NCBI GenBank assembly: GCA_032622095.1
Contig: CP136066.1
Coordinates: forward strand, 47,154,911-47,218,910
Direction of reading: 5' to 3'
DNA length: 64,000 bases
Origin: Siphonodentalium dalli
Taxonomy: Eukaryota > Mollusca > Scaphopoda > Gadilida > Siphonodentaliidae
Shown here: positions 36,129-47,200 of the stretch, piece by piece
How the letters are laid out: each line of letters begins with the position of its first letter
How positions within the stretch are numbered: the stretch's first letter is position 1
Program-made: the position numbers and the translations under genes
Notes under the pieces: generated by a model
The model's input: only the letters and a program-made list of their open reading frames with translations
What the model was told of the DNA's origin: nothing
Databases searched by the model: none

Positions 36129-37642
36129 ATGTCACAATCGAGCGAACCAAATGATAATGAACTAGATTTGCTGGAAAAGAGTGTAATTCCACAAAGCACA
36201 ACAATGGCTACTAAATATGGACTGAACAAATTTGATGATTGGCTAGAAATGCGGAACAAATCTGTTGAATTTTATACTGTTACGCCCGAGTGTTTGAGTG
36301 AGATTCTAAGAAAGTTTTACGCCGAGGTGAAATCTCAAAAACAAGGAACGAGATTGACGCCAAGTACTCTTTCGGGTTTAAGGGCAGCTCTTCATTACCT
36401 AGGCTCCAATCAGTAGGGCGATAAATATCCTTCAGGACAAGGAATTCCAGAGTGCAAATAAAATGTACGTGACAAGATGCAAACTTTACATGCAAACTGG
36501 AAATCCGAAACCAAGACACAAACCTACTATTGAGGACGAGGACATGCGAAAGATATGGAGTTATCTCTCAAACTACACCTCAGCTCCAGAAATCCTGCTG
36601 GAAGCACTCTGGTTTTATCTATGCTACAACATTGGGAGAAGGGGCCGCGAAGGTTGGACTAAAATGTCTAAAGGCACGTTCAAGATCTCCAAAGATTCCG
36701 ACGGGATCGAATTTGTAGAGATGTGCGAGGCCGAGGCCACCAAAAATCACAAGGGCGGTGGGTCCAGAGAAAATGATTATAATAATCAGAGAATGTATGG
36801 TGACGGTGTGCAGATCTTTAAGTTCTACCTTTCCAAACTGAATGACACTTGCGACAGTCTTTTTCAACATCCTCGCAAAACGTACGGTCCCGACAATTGT
36901 TGGTAACAGAATGCACCTGTAGGGAAGAACACACTGTCGACCATGATGCAACGGATTTCCCAGAAGGCAGGTCTGTCGCAAATGTATACGTGCCACTGCG
37001 TACGTGTTTCGACCGTTACCAACCTTCATTTGGGTGTTATGAATCTGGAAACCATCCGTAATATCACCAACCATAGAAGCCTCGAAAGTCTAATCCATTA
37101 CATTTCGGACAGTTCCACGGCTCAGAAGCGTGAATGTTCCACGATTTTGAATGCTTCGCTAAGTGTCAATCCTGACAATGCGTCAATAAGTGTCAACCCT
37201 GATCCCGATGGTGATTTCGACACTGTTAGTACCTTCAATGGAGCGAACTTCAATGTCGACAATAGTATGATAGACAGTTCTACTAGTATCGAGGATAATG
37301 TCTCAGAGTCATCTTCCACAGTCGCTAGACGTGTAGCTTATGACAATGAACCTCCAATTGACTTTTAGAATAAACAGCCGCATATCATTGCGGAACCGGT
37401 CGGTGTTCTTCCAGTGGCTTCGCCGATGGCTAATGTTAATATCGCAGGAAATTCTGATTGTGTTATCGCCATACCCAAAGACGCGCTGGCTGGGACTGTG
37501 TTTAGTTTGGATTTTCCTCAATGGTGTCGTTAACAATAATAGTCAATCATCATGGCAAAACCAACCTCAGAGCAATCTGCAGCACACCATGATAACCGGA
37601 GGTACATTCAATAACTGCACAATCCAGTATTTGTGGAAATAA
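36129..37642 (+). pseudogene. Crypton-like tyrosine recombinase (KIAA1958/DUF3504-type), broken
   Basis: A DNA strand-exchange enzyme of the Crypton class, the family that gave rise to the DUF3504 domains of KIAA1958, QRICH1 and ZMYM proteins. An N-terminal helical domain spans 36129-36416 (ATG at 36129; KYGLNKFDDWL, STLSGLRAALHYL). The catalytic part keeps all expected residues: arginine in NIGRRGREGW (36631-36660), lysine in NHKGG, HxxR in YTCHCVR (36994-37005), second histidine in ITNHRS (37072) and tyrosine in IHYIS (37099). A Ser/Asp/Asn-rich tail follows, and FNNCTIQ lies near the end. Lesions: frameshift near 36411-36418; TAA at 36904-36906; probably TAG at 37366-37368 with readable sequence beyond; frameshift near 37520. 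About 500 codons originally. Confidence 0.85.
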
Positions 37643-37809
37643 AGACATGTTAAAGTGAACGTTGAAGTGACAATCTTATTATTCTGTTGTGATTTGAAAA
37701 TAAAAGTTGAAAGATTTATTGAATTGAAGAAAAAACGTTTTTATTATTACCCCCCTCTTCCCCACCCCACAAAAAGGCCCATATATTGGACTTTAATTGA
37801 AATAAACAA

Positions 37810-37865
37810 TGTCATGAAGTCATTAACGGCCCAGTGAAATGGTATGAAGTCATTAACGGCCCTGT
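37810..37865. repeat. Short direct repeat next to hairpin E
   Basis: ATGAAGTCATTAACGGCCC occurs twice 31-32 bp apart, just 5' of hairpin E. Confidence 0.75.
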
Positions 37866-37877
37866 GATACTAATAGT

Positions 37878-38020
37878 AATAACATGATTTTCAAGGGCGT
37901 TATGGTTCAGTACCGGCCCTCCCGGATTGATTAACAGCCCACGAGCTTTTAGGCCCTCGGGCTGTTAATCATTCCTATCGGGCGTTACTGAACCATAACG
38001 CCCTTGAAAATCGTGTTATT
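37878..38020. repeat. Hairpin E of the CGAG hairpin family
   Basis: AATAACATGATTTTCAAGGG and CGTTATGGTTCAGTA on the left pair with TACTGAACCATAACG and CCCTTGAAAATCGTGTTATT on the right. The inner part pairs GATTAACAGCCC with GGGCTGTTAATC around an ACGAG / CCCTCG loop. Total 143 bp. It shares GATTAACAGCCCGAG-like sequence with hairpin F at 52.1 kb. Confidence 0.92.
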
Positions 38021-38114
38021 GCTTCAACAGCGCCAGGTGTATCCACATGTATTATTGTTGCGCAAAAGTGATTCGGAGTCGGGGGACGAGGAAAGAAGAA
38101 GAATCGGTGTCTGG

Positions 38115-38166
38115 GACTGATATTGATATAGTTTGAAAAATGATTTCATTAAATTTACACCATTAA
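38115..38166. repeat. 52-bp direct repeat ending in TTAA (left copy)
   Basis: GACTGATATTGATATAGTTT through ACACCATTAA is repeated at 38492-38543 (offset 377). The two copies flank the truncated piggyBac-like MITE. Confidence 0.93.
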
Positions 38167-38192
38167 CCCTTTACCCAACAGAACGGCCCTGT

Positions 38193-38261
38193 GCCAATGC
38201 ATTATCTTATATATGCGAGTCGACCATAGGTCGCCTCGCATATATAAGAGAATGCATTGGC
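38193..38261. repeat. 69-bp near-perfect palindrome
   Basis: Copy of the piggyBac-like MITE palindrome, with ATTATC instead of ATTCTC in the left arm. Confidence 0.95.
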
Positions 38262-38337
38262 TTAACACATTAAAATAATAAAATTGTTAAAGAATGTAAG
38301 AAAAAATGGTAAAAAGTGTTAAAAAAAGTTTTTTTAG

Positions 38338-38406
38338 GCCAATGCATTCTCTTATATATGCGAGGCGACCTATGGTCGACTCGCATATATAAGAGAATGC
38401 ATTGGC
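38338..38406. repeat. 69-bp near-perfect palindrome
   Basis: Second palindrome of the truncated MITE copy, same sequence as the one at 21118. Confidence 0.95.
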
Positions 38407-38491
38407 ACAGGGCATAACTGTAACTATCACAATGTGGTCAAGGAGCCGGTTCCAATGATATCCATATTTGTATGGTTCTATTGAGACCGAA

Positions 38492-38543
38492 GACTGATAT
38501 TGATATAGTTTGAAAAATGATTTCATTAAATTTACACCATTAA
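38492..38543. repeat. 52-bp direct repeat ending in TTAA (right copy)
   Basis: Exact or near-exact copy of 38115-38166, joined directly to the truncated MITE end. Confidence 0.93.
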
Positions 38544-38547
38544 ATTA

Positions 38548-38855
38548 AGAGTCTTTTTCTATCTGGCACTATTTCTTTACGCGGGCAAGCAGCTCATAGT
38601 TACGTGAAATGTCATCGCATGACATATAGAAGCCGATGTTAGTTTCACGTCCCATTTATTGATTTAAGTATGTTTTATCGATGTTTTGGATCATGTAATA
38701 AATAGAATCTGCAGCTCGTCCCCAGTTTATAGCGAAATTTACAAAACTCGTCCAGGTGTAGACCGAGTCTTTTATTGGCGAGGTCCAAACCTAAGTTATT
38801 GGACTCGTTTTCTAAATTTCGCTATAAATTTGGGACTCGTTGTAGGTCGGCTATA
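38548..38855 (-). mobile_element. Hairpin element copy B
   Basis: Reverse-complement relative of the nested element at 20.5 kb: CTGGCACTATTTC, AGTTACGTGAAATGTCATCG, then GGATCATGTAATA (38688-38700), then hairpin B (38707-38846). The hairpin shares CCCCAGTTTATAGCG and the direct-oriented CTCGT internal loops with hairpin A. The outer edge GGTCGGCTATAT mirrors TATAGAGG...TCTAC of the other copies. Non-coding. Confidence 0.75.
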
Positions 38856-38934
38856 TACCACTTCCTTTTAACATGATTTCCCGGATTTCCACTCGAAGTG
38901 AAGGTAATGCCAATTAATATTCTGTTATAATAGA

Positions 38935-40586
38935 TATCTAAACTCTTATATCTTAATACACTTGTTGGATCATGGAGGTAAAATCCGCTGCAACCATTAT
39001 CGGGTTTAAAACGTTTGTTACACACAACTAAATGATCCCAGAGTGCAGATATCGTTCGAATAAATATCATGTAAAGAACAGTCACAGTCGTGATTACCTT
39101 GGAATAGAACCGTAACACTCATAAAAGTTGTGATTAGGCGGCTAATGCTCCAAATTACCGACACACATCGGGATATTTCCTCAGCTATTTTACAGAATAA
39201 TAACACAGTTACAATTTATACTCAGTGTTCGTCTTCAGAATGCATTTCACAGTCGGTATGCTACCGAAAACAAAGAAATTACGTTTACAAGGCTTGATTT
39301 TCAGTGATTACATGTTGATAATTACACGTTAACTCGCTATATCCGAGTTAATTGTGATCTAAAGTTCAGGTTTCGGTAAAACGACACTTATGCAGCCTAT
39401 GTTCGTTAAAGAAAGTTTAATGTATTTAAGATATATATAATTATGCGTGATTTTGTCCCGAAAATTATAATTTTTAATCATAAGGAACCGTAACAAATCA
39501 GTCAAGAACCATCACAATACCGGCGAAATAACGACTTCCAATGTAACAGTTCCTACACACTGATTGTAAGATAAGAAATTTGTAACTGTTGAACATTTTG
39601 ACCAAAGTTGGGGACAGACACCAATTAAGCACCCCCTTCCCAAGTCCCCCCACCACACAATCACGTCATAACCTATCAATGATTTAGTTGAACGTGCGAC
39701 AATCATCTGTAAATGTCCCTCAGGCGGACTTCGGATGAGAAATATGATGGCGCTGACATTGAAATATTGTCACACCTGGATCTTTCAATAATGCCCAGAT
39801 TAAGTATTTGAATATAACATCTTATATTCTCCTGAGAGTAGATTTATATTACCATTGGTCATTTATATAGGCGGGCATGATTATGATACTATACTCATCG
39901 GGACTTTCAATATTTTATTTCTGCCAATTAATGTCACTTAATCTCCCGTATTAGTTATTTATTGTGTTATTTCTTAATATACCTGTTCTATTATGCAAAT
40001 TACATAAGCTACAGTCAGTATCTGGTTTAAAATGTCAGATACACAAAGACGATTTTCGGACCGAAGTGCAGAAATCGTTCGAATAAATCTCATGTACAGA
40101 CCCGTCACAGCCATGATTTGTTTGAAATAGAACCGTAACACACACCAGTGTTGATTACGAGGCCACAGCTTCCAATTATCAACCCCTATCGGGATACTTT
40201 CTCAGCTATCTTACAGAAGAATAACACGGGTATACTTTATAGTCCGTGTTTGTCTTCAGAATGCGTTTCATATTTTATACGCCACGAAAAACAAAGAAAT
40301 TGCGTCCACGTGGCTTGGTTTTCATTGATAACATGTTGATATTTACGCGTTAACTCGCTAATACCGAGTTAATTGTGGTCTAGAGTTCAGGTTTCGATAA
40401 CACGGCACTTCTGCAGCCTCTGTTCATTCAGGAAAGTATAATATATTCAAGATATCTATAATTATGCGTGATTGTGTCACAAAAATGATTATTTTCAATC
40501 AGAAGGAACCGTAACAAATCAGGCAAGAACCATCACAATACCGGCGATAGAACGACGTCCGATGTAACAGTTCATGCACAGTGCTC
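38935..40586. repeat. Diverged duplication, unit offset 1021 bp
   Basis: 38935-39565 and 39956-40586 align throughout (for example GGAACCGTAACAAATCAG at 39484 and 40505; CTTCAGAATGC at 39234 and 40255; GTTAACTCGCTA in both) with many substitutions. The intervening 390 bp is not obviously repeated. No open frame is conserved between copies, so this is non-coding duplicated sequence. Confidence 0.85.
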
Positions 40587-40621
40587 TGGTGACTATTCTG
40601 TGATGGTGTCGTCTTGGTCTT

Positions 40622-40826
40622 TCACGCCATAATTCTCGGCATCATTTCCTGTCGAGCCAGGTGATATGAAGCCAACATAATTAATTCCGTAATCAACACT
40701 CTTCTTGCTTCTGTGTCAGTGTGTGGTCGCTCGACCAAGGCCATACCGCACAATCGCAGACTAACCACGAAGAAAAACCAAACGGCAACTAGAAGACCAC
40801 GAAGATAAAAAGCCAAGCTGTTCACT
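40622..40826 (-). CDS. Possible terminal coding exon of a small secreted peptide (hypothetical)
   Basis: On the minus strand a polypyrimidine tract and AG (TTCATTTTTTTCAG) form a good 3' splice site at about 40827, directly followed by about 67 codons ending in TGA. The product begins with a signal-peptide-like segment (LAFYLRGLLVAVWFFFVVSL), then reaches a dibasic site (EARR) followed by a 25-residue segment starting VLITELIML and ending MMPRIMA. Signal, spacer, dibasic cleavage site and short C-terminal peptide is the layout of neuropeptide precursors, but there is no ATG in this exon and I recognise no family. It could be chance in repeat-rich DNA. Confidence 0.25.
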
Positions 40827-40829
40827 GAA

Positions 40830-41430
40830 AAAAATGAACCTGTCCAACCAGGTTAAACGATGAACACACAATGAAGAAAATAGATTAGGCCAAAGTAATT
40901 CAATTGATCCAGTCGGGCGTGCAAAATAGTAATCAGCTCGGGAATTATTAGTGATAGGACAAGCGCCCGTGATATCATCGTGATTAATGTTCCGGCCACT
41001 CTCACGATAATTAAGAGCGAATGGCTGGAATGTATTGAAGCAGGGGCGCAAAGGGATATGACCCCACCAAATGATAATAGTTATACCAAATAATTGAATT
41101 GTCGCTATCGCTATCATTATTCATTTTAGTCTAAAAATGTTTTTAAAAATATAAATATTATTCAACTACGTTTTCAATAATGCTAGCTCATTGTGTGAAT
41201 GCCTTGATTGCCATTCCCATATAAATATGACTGTTAAGAAGATATAATTGTTCAAGTGACTTATGTGGGTCACCATATGTCGGGATTGTGAAATGTGAAC
41301 GCCCAACTACTTAAAATGATATGGAGATGGCCTGGTGACTGTATATAACTTATATGTGGATATCGGCGAATAGCAATTATATCAATGATAGTGCATATCC
41401 GCTCGCCATCCGTGACGCAAATGACACCAA
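40830..41430. other. Unannotated stretch
   Basis: No repeat boundary or reading frame of note. Confidence 0.35.
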
Positions 41431-41439
41431 ATGTGATTT

Positions 41440-43130
41440 AATTCATGGTATATCATTAGAGAGAAACGTGTATGAATTTGGTGGAATTTGGTTTATTAAA
41501 TCAATTGTTGCATGATGCAACGCTGACTCGAACAACGCCATATTGCAAAGGTGATTGTGTATTCGTTTGGTGGAAATCAGCGACAAAACTATTTCACCAT
41601 ATTTTTTTAATTTCCCCTCCCACCAACAGCGTCATTTTAGAAAATGTTAACCCGTACCATTATCTTCCTTGTAAAAAGTAACCCCTCTTAGAACGCCTTG
41701 GTGCCATCTCGATTGTACCGCGTGAAGTTATATATAGAACGCACACAGACAGACAAAAAGACAGACAGACAGCACGATTTTATTTCTTGTATCATTTGAG
41801 AAGAACGTGTCTGAATTTGATGGTAATTGGTACTAAATATATTTTGTATCAGTTTTGGAGACCCTCCCGTCCCTATTTCGGACTCAAGCTGTACACACTA
41901 AGATTCATTAGAGATTAGAGATGCATATATATGAAATTGGTGAAAATTGGCGAGTATACAAATTCGTATCAAATTTAAGGTCCCCATATCTCTCACCCAT
42001 ATGGCACCAATTTGGTGTATCTAAACCACACGATAAGATTCCTCGTATCACGGAGAAAAATATGTATCAATCTGGTGGAAATCGGCACTAAACATATAGA
42101 TAAAAAAAATTGTGTCCCTCTCATCTCTATACACCACTGACTCGAATGGCCCCAATTGTGACATCCTTAAACCACACGATTACACTCCTGGTATCATGGA
42201 GATGATTGTTTATAAGCTTGGTGATAATCGGCGACTAAACAATTGTTTTATCAAATTTGGTGCCAATCCCTCCCCTCTCAATCTCTCACCCAAACAGCAC
42301 CACTATGGCGTCTTTAAATCACGATTAGATTCCTCGTATCATGAATAAGAACGTGTATCAATTTGGTGGAAATTGGCGCTAAAAAAATTGTGCATCAATT
42401 TTGGTACCCCTGTCGCTTTCAATGCAACCCTGACTCGAATGAGGCCACATTTGACAGCTAAAAGCCACACCATTAGACTCCTCATACCATGGGGATGATT
42501 TTGTATAAGTGTGGTGGCAATCGGCGACTTATTATCAAATTTAGTGCCCACCCCCTCCCAATCTCTCATCCAAAAACAACAATTTGGCGTTGTTAAATCG
42601 CACAATTAGATTCCTTGTATCATGAAGAAGAACATATATCAATTTGGTGGAAATCGGCGCTAAAATTAGTTTTATCAATTTTGGTGCCCCTCTCCCCTTC
42701 CGTTCATCCCTGACTCAAACGACGCCACTTTTGACATATTTAAACCACACCGTTGGATTCTTCATATCATGGGGATGATTATATTTAAGTTTCGTGTAAT
42801 CGGCGACAGAAAAAAATTCTGCCCCCCCTTCCACCCCTGACGCGAGCGGCGCGACTTTTGCCATATTTAAACCACGCCATTAGATTCCTCATATTCTGGG
42901 GATGATTGTATATAAGTTTGGTGGCAATCGTCGACAAATTTGTTTTCTGCCCCTCCACCCTTTTCTGCCCCAGACAACAACGGCGTCACTTTAGAAAATT
43001 CTAACCCCGACCATTATATTTCTCGTAAAAAGCTACTCCTAGTAGTCCCCTTTGGCATCATCTAGATGGTCCCCTGTGAATTTCTATAGAACAGACAGAC
43101 AGACAGACATTCGCAAATATAGATATAGAT
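41440..43130. repeat. Degenerate tandem array, about 145-bp period
   Basis: TTTGGTGGAAATCGGCG-type blocks recur near 41559, 41935, 42070, 42216, 42362, 42512, 42642, 42787 and 42916, alternating with ATTAGATTCCTCGTATCATG and CTCCCAATCTCTCA-like blocks. Each of two sub-blocks ends in TATAGAAC and a (CAGA)n tract (41749-41780 and 43089-43110), like the 3' ends of many retroposons. Open frames in it are not conserved between monomers. Confidence 0.75.
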
Positions 43131-43596
43131 GATTTTTCCCTTCAAATTGATTGTTTGTAATTAAGATTTTAACTATGCCCAATTGATGTCGTATTTTTGT
43201 TTGATGTTTATAACTTGACTAACTGGTCACCATCAACACAGGTCATTGCTCGCTTAAAGATTGGAACACTTTTCTCGAACGAAATCTTGCAACATCAATA
43301 AAACTGTTTATTAAAATTGTTTTTGATGGCGCATTTGATCAATTATATACCTCCAAAACTCACGCGAGTAAAGTCTTAGCTTACCCGAACACAAAAATTA
43401 CCACACTCCTGTGAGTAAATTCTGGAGAGAGGCACACATACATCCCATTCAAGAAAGGTCAAAAAGAGATAGTTTCGACCGAGACACCAACATATCATAG
43501 CATACTAACATAATATGATCGTACGTGACACGTAATGGAGCAACCACCAAGTTGATCATTAAGTTCAATGTTACAATAATTATAGGATGTTCCGTA

Positions 43597-44099
43597 CAGG
43601 GTACTTCGTGTGCTACACCACTCGGAGAAATGTCTGTGTCGTCACACAAATACCATGCTAGAACTTGGATTGATATATTCGTAATCGTATATAGTCACCA
43701 ATAGCCGGATTACCACCGTAGTAACGGACATTGCCCATATAGTGAACTATTCAAACCCAGCATTAATGTTCGAACATAAGATAATAATAGCTGAGAACCT
43801 GGTGTGAATTGAACTGTGGTGGGGCCTCAAGCATATCTACCCCTGCACGTCAGAACAAAATTATGCCATGAAATGGCATAATTAGCTTGAGGATGGAAGT
43901 GAACCATCATCCCACAGCGAAATCAACCAGGCCTGTTGGGTTTGAATAGTTTGCTAGATGGGCAATGTCAGGTACTACGGTAGTAACCCAGCTATTGGTG
44001 ACTATATACGATTACGAATATATAAATTCAAGTTATAACATGGTATTTTAGTGTGATGACAGACATTTATCCGAGTGGTGTAGCACATGTAGAACCCTG
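43597..44099. mobile_element. TA-flanked foldback MITE, about 165-bp inverted arms
   Basis: The left arm (CAGGGTACTTCGTGTGCTAC, CACCACTCGGA, ATCGTATATAGTCACCAATA, AACTATTCAAACCCA) is mirrored on the right (TGGGTTTGAATAGTT, TATTGGTGACTATATACGAT, TCCGAGTGGTGTAGCACATG, AACCCTG). TA at 43595-43596 and 44100-44101 bound it. About 175 bp of loop carry no gene. Probably a Tc1/mariner-type non-autonomous element. Confidence 0.85.
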
Positions 44100-44185
44100 T
44101 ATGCATATATACATATATATATCACAGCAGAAGTTTCCTTAGAATTAATGGATGGAAATGGAATGCCTTTAATATTTGTATTATT

Positions 44186-44600
44186 TGAGTCGGACATAGA
44201 TTACCTTAGCTGCAGGCAATCAATGCAATACATGTAAACTATGTAGAAAAAGAAATTATTGAATGAAGTGTAGTGAATATGATGCGTCACTTTAATATTT
44301 GAGTCGGACATAGCTTACCTTACCTGAAGGCAATCAATGCAATAAGTGATGTAGAAACAGAAATTATTGAATGAAGTGTAATGAATATGAAGCGTCATTT
44401 TAATGCAATATCGATTGGGTGGAAGAGAAATGTCACTTTAATAGTTAACGATGATATACATATAGAATTATAGATTATCCCCATTGAAGACGATCAATGC
44501 AATGAACAGTGTAGAAATGGAGAAAATGTTGCCTGAATGAATCAATGTGTGAACATAAAGTCTCACTTTAATGAAATATTGAGATGATGGAATCAACGAT
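44186..44600. repeat. Degenerate repeat, about 114-bp period
   Basis: GAGTCGGACATAG at 44187 and 44301, each followed by GGCAATCAATGCAATA and AGAAATTATTGAATGAAGTG; weaker copies continue to about 44590 (ATCAATGCAATGAACAGTG, TCACTTTAATGAAATATTGA). Confidence 0.7.
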
Positions 44601-46812
44601 GAATTTGCAATTTCTTTAATGATGAAATTGGTTTACATATACATGTATATGCAGCTGAAAATGTGAATTGACTGAAATGTAATTATCAAAGTGTCAATGG
44701 CACTGTAGCTAACGTGGACAGGGAATAATTTCATGTGTTACAGTTAATGGAGCGATTAGGAATGTGGAAAGTTGAAAGGCCTAGTTATGCAAAGATTAAA
44801 ATCAAATATGGCCACGACAGCCATATTTTTTGGCAAATGACCCAAAAAAGATTACTTCCTATTTACATGTCATTGTTAACATCCCTCACAAATTTCATGA
44901 TGATCCGACAAAAGATACGACATGTAGCCCGTGTCAAAGGATTTAGTTGTGTAAAGAGTAAAATACAAAATGGCTGGTTTTTTGGTTGAATTTAAAATGA
45001 ATCTTTTCCCATCTACATGTAATTGTTAACATCCATGACAAATCTCATGATGATTGGACCAAAGATTCGACTTGTAGCCCTTGACAAAGAATTTAGTCAT
45101 GCAAAGAGTATAATCCAAGATGGCTGCTGGTGGCCATGTTTTTGGCCGAACAACCCCAAAATTACTCGTTTCCCATCTACATGTCAATTTTAACATCCAT
45201 GACAAATGTAATGAAAGTATCAATGACACTGTAGCTCAACTTAGTAGGGGAATGATTTAATGGTTGACAGTAAATGGAGTAATAGGAAAGGTGCTAATTG
45301 AAATGTCTAAGTAAGACTAGATGTACATGTCAATATCAACATTCATGACAGGTTTCATAATGATCGTATCAGGGATGTGGTGATTATGGTGTGCCAGAGG
45401 ATTTATTGATGCAAAGAGTAAATTCTAAAATGGTCAATGGCAGCCATGTTTTTTTCCGAACTACCCCAAAATGAACTGTTCCCATCTACAGCCTTTACAA
45501 ATCTCATAATGATCTGATCAAAGGTACGACCTGTAGCCTGTGCCAATGGATTTAGTCATGCAAAGAGTAAAATCCAAGATGGCTGCTGGCGGCCATGTTT
45601 TTCGGCTGAACGACCCCAAAATAACTCGTTTCCCATCTACATGTCATTGTTAACATCCATGACAAATTTCATGAAGTTCCGACCAAAGCTACGACCTGTA
45701 GCCCGCACCAAAGGATTTAGTCATGCAAAGAGTAAAATCCAATATGGCTGCTGGCGGACATGTTTTTTAGACAAATGACCCCAAAAACACTCGTTCCCAT
45801 CTACATGTTAATATTAACATCCATGATAAATATCATGATGATCAGACGAACAGTACGACCTGTAGCCCGTGCCAATGGATTGAATTTTGAAATCCAAGAT
45901 GGCCGCCAGTGGCCGTGTTTTTTGGTCGTATGACCCCAAAATGACTCATTCCCATCTACATGTCAATATCAACATTCATAACAAATTTCATAAAGATCAG
46001 ACCAAAGGTACGACCTGTAGCCCGCGCCAAAGGATTTAGTCATGCAAAGAGTAAAATCCAAGATGGCTGCTGGCGGCCATGTTTTTTGACCGAACGACCC
46101 CAAAATCACTCGTTCCCATCTACATGTCATTGTTAACATCCATGACAAATTTCATGAAGTTCTGACCAAAGCCACAACCTGTAGCCCGCGCCAAAGAATT
46201 GTCATGCAAAGAGTAAAATCCAAGATGGCTGCTGGCGGCCATGTGTTTTGGCTGAACGACCCCAAAATCACTCGTTCCCATCTACATTTGTACATGTCAA
46301 TATTAACATTCATGACAAATTTCATGATTATCAGACGAACAGTACGACCTGTAGCCCGCGCCATTGGATTGAATTTTGAAATCCAAGATAGCCGCCAGCA
46401 GCCATGTTTTTTGGCCAGATGACCCCAAAATGACTCGTTCCCATCTACATGTCAATATCAACATTCATGACAAATTTAATAAAGATCAGACCTACGACCT
46501 GTAGCCTGTGCCAAAGGATTTAGTCATGCAAAGAGTAAAATCCAAGATGCTCATGATGGCCATGATTTTTTGGCCGAACTACCCAAAATGACTCATTCCC
46601 ATCAGCCTTTCATTATTAACATCCATGACAAATTTCATGATAATCAGACAAACAGTACGACCTGTAGACCGCGCCAATTGATTTAAATTTTGAAATCAAA
46701 GATGGCTGCCAGCAGCCATGTGTTTTGGCCAAATGACCCCAAGATGACTCATTCCCATCTACATGTCAATGTCAACATTAATGACAAATTCCATAATGAT
46801 CTGACAAAAGTA

Positions 46813-47200
46813 CCCTGCTGGACAAAACAAGTGTCAACTTAACTGCGGTGCGGTTAGCGTTGCCACCGCGGCCGAAATGCAACTACATGTACCGGTACAC
46901 CGCGGCTCCACCGGCTAACTACAGTTGGGCTGCGGTTTACTTGCTATTTGGCATGGTGTAGTTGCCGCGGTGTACATGTACTTTCATTAAACTGAAAAAA
47001 GAAAATACAAACCAAAAATGTACATGTCATTCGGCCGCGAGGGTACATGTAGTTGCCGTTCGGACGCAGTGAACTTGACGTTCGGCCGCAGTGTACTTGC
47101 TGTTCGGCCGCAGTGCTCAACTGCAGTTACAAACTGTGACACCGCAGCCGAACGGCAAATACACCGCGGTGCCAATGGACACTTGTTTTGTCCAGCGGGG
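46813..47200. mobile_element. TA-type MITE, copy 1
   Basis: CCCTGCTGGACAAAACAAGT at the left end is inverted at the right end (ACTTGTTTTGTCCAGCGGGG); TA flanks both sides (46811-46812, 47201-47202). The interior is rich in repeated GTTCGGCCGC and GTGTACTTGC motifs with CCGCGG sites. 388 bp, no transposase. Inserted in the 164-bp array. Confidence 0.9.

Larger units (their letters stand above)
35509..38020 (+). mobile_element. Candidate hairpin-bounded Crypton-like tyrosine recombinase element
   Basis: A broken tyrosine recombinase gene (36129-37642) lies between hairpin D (35509-35618, followed by ATTACATGATCC) and hairpin E (37878-38020, containing AACATGAT in its arm). Another inverted repeat (GCGGGCCGCGGGCC with GGCCCGCGGCTCGC, about 35814-35866) and TTTATAGGGCGTTCTCT (about 35733-35749) lie on the 5' side; the region at 52.1-52.5 kb has the same landmarks in reverse order. 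The 65 bp inside hairpin D recur at the end of the nested non-autonomous element at 20.5-21.07 kb. The unit is therefore plausibly mobile, but its exact ends and target duplication are not established. Confidence 0.5.
38167..38491. mobile_element. piggyBac-like MITE, truncated and inverted copy
   Basis: It begins CCCTTTACCCAACAGAACGG after TTAA (38163-38166), the same terminus as the right end of the 20.2-kb copy. It contains two 69-bp palindromes (38193-38261 and 38338-38406), and the right part (CATACAAATATGG complement, CTATTGAGACCGAAG) corresponds to the inner left part of the 20.2-kb copy. The outer 60 bp of that end, including its CCCTTT terminus, are missing, and the spacer lacks the nested hairpin element. 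Confidence 0.85.
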
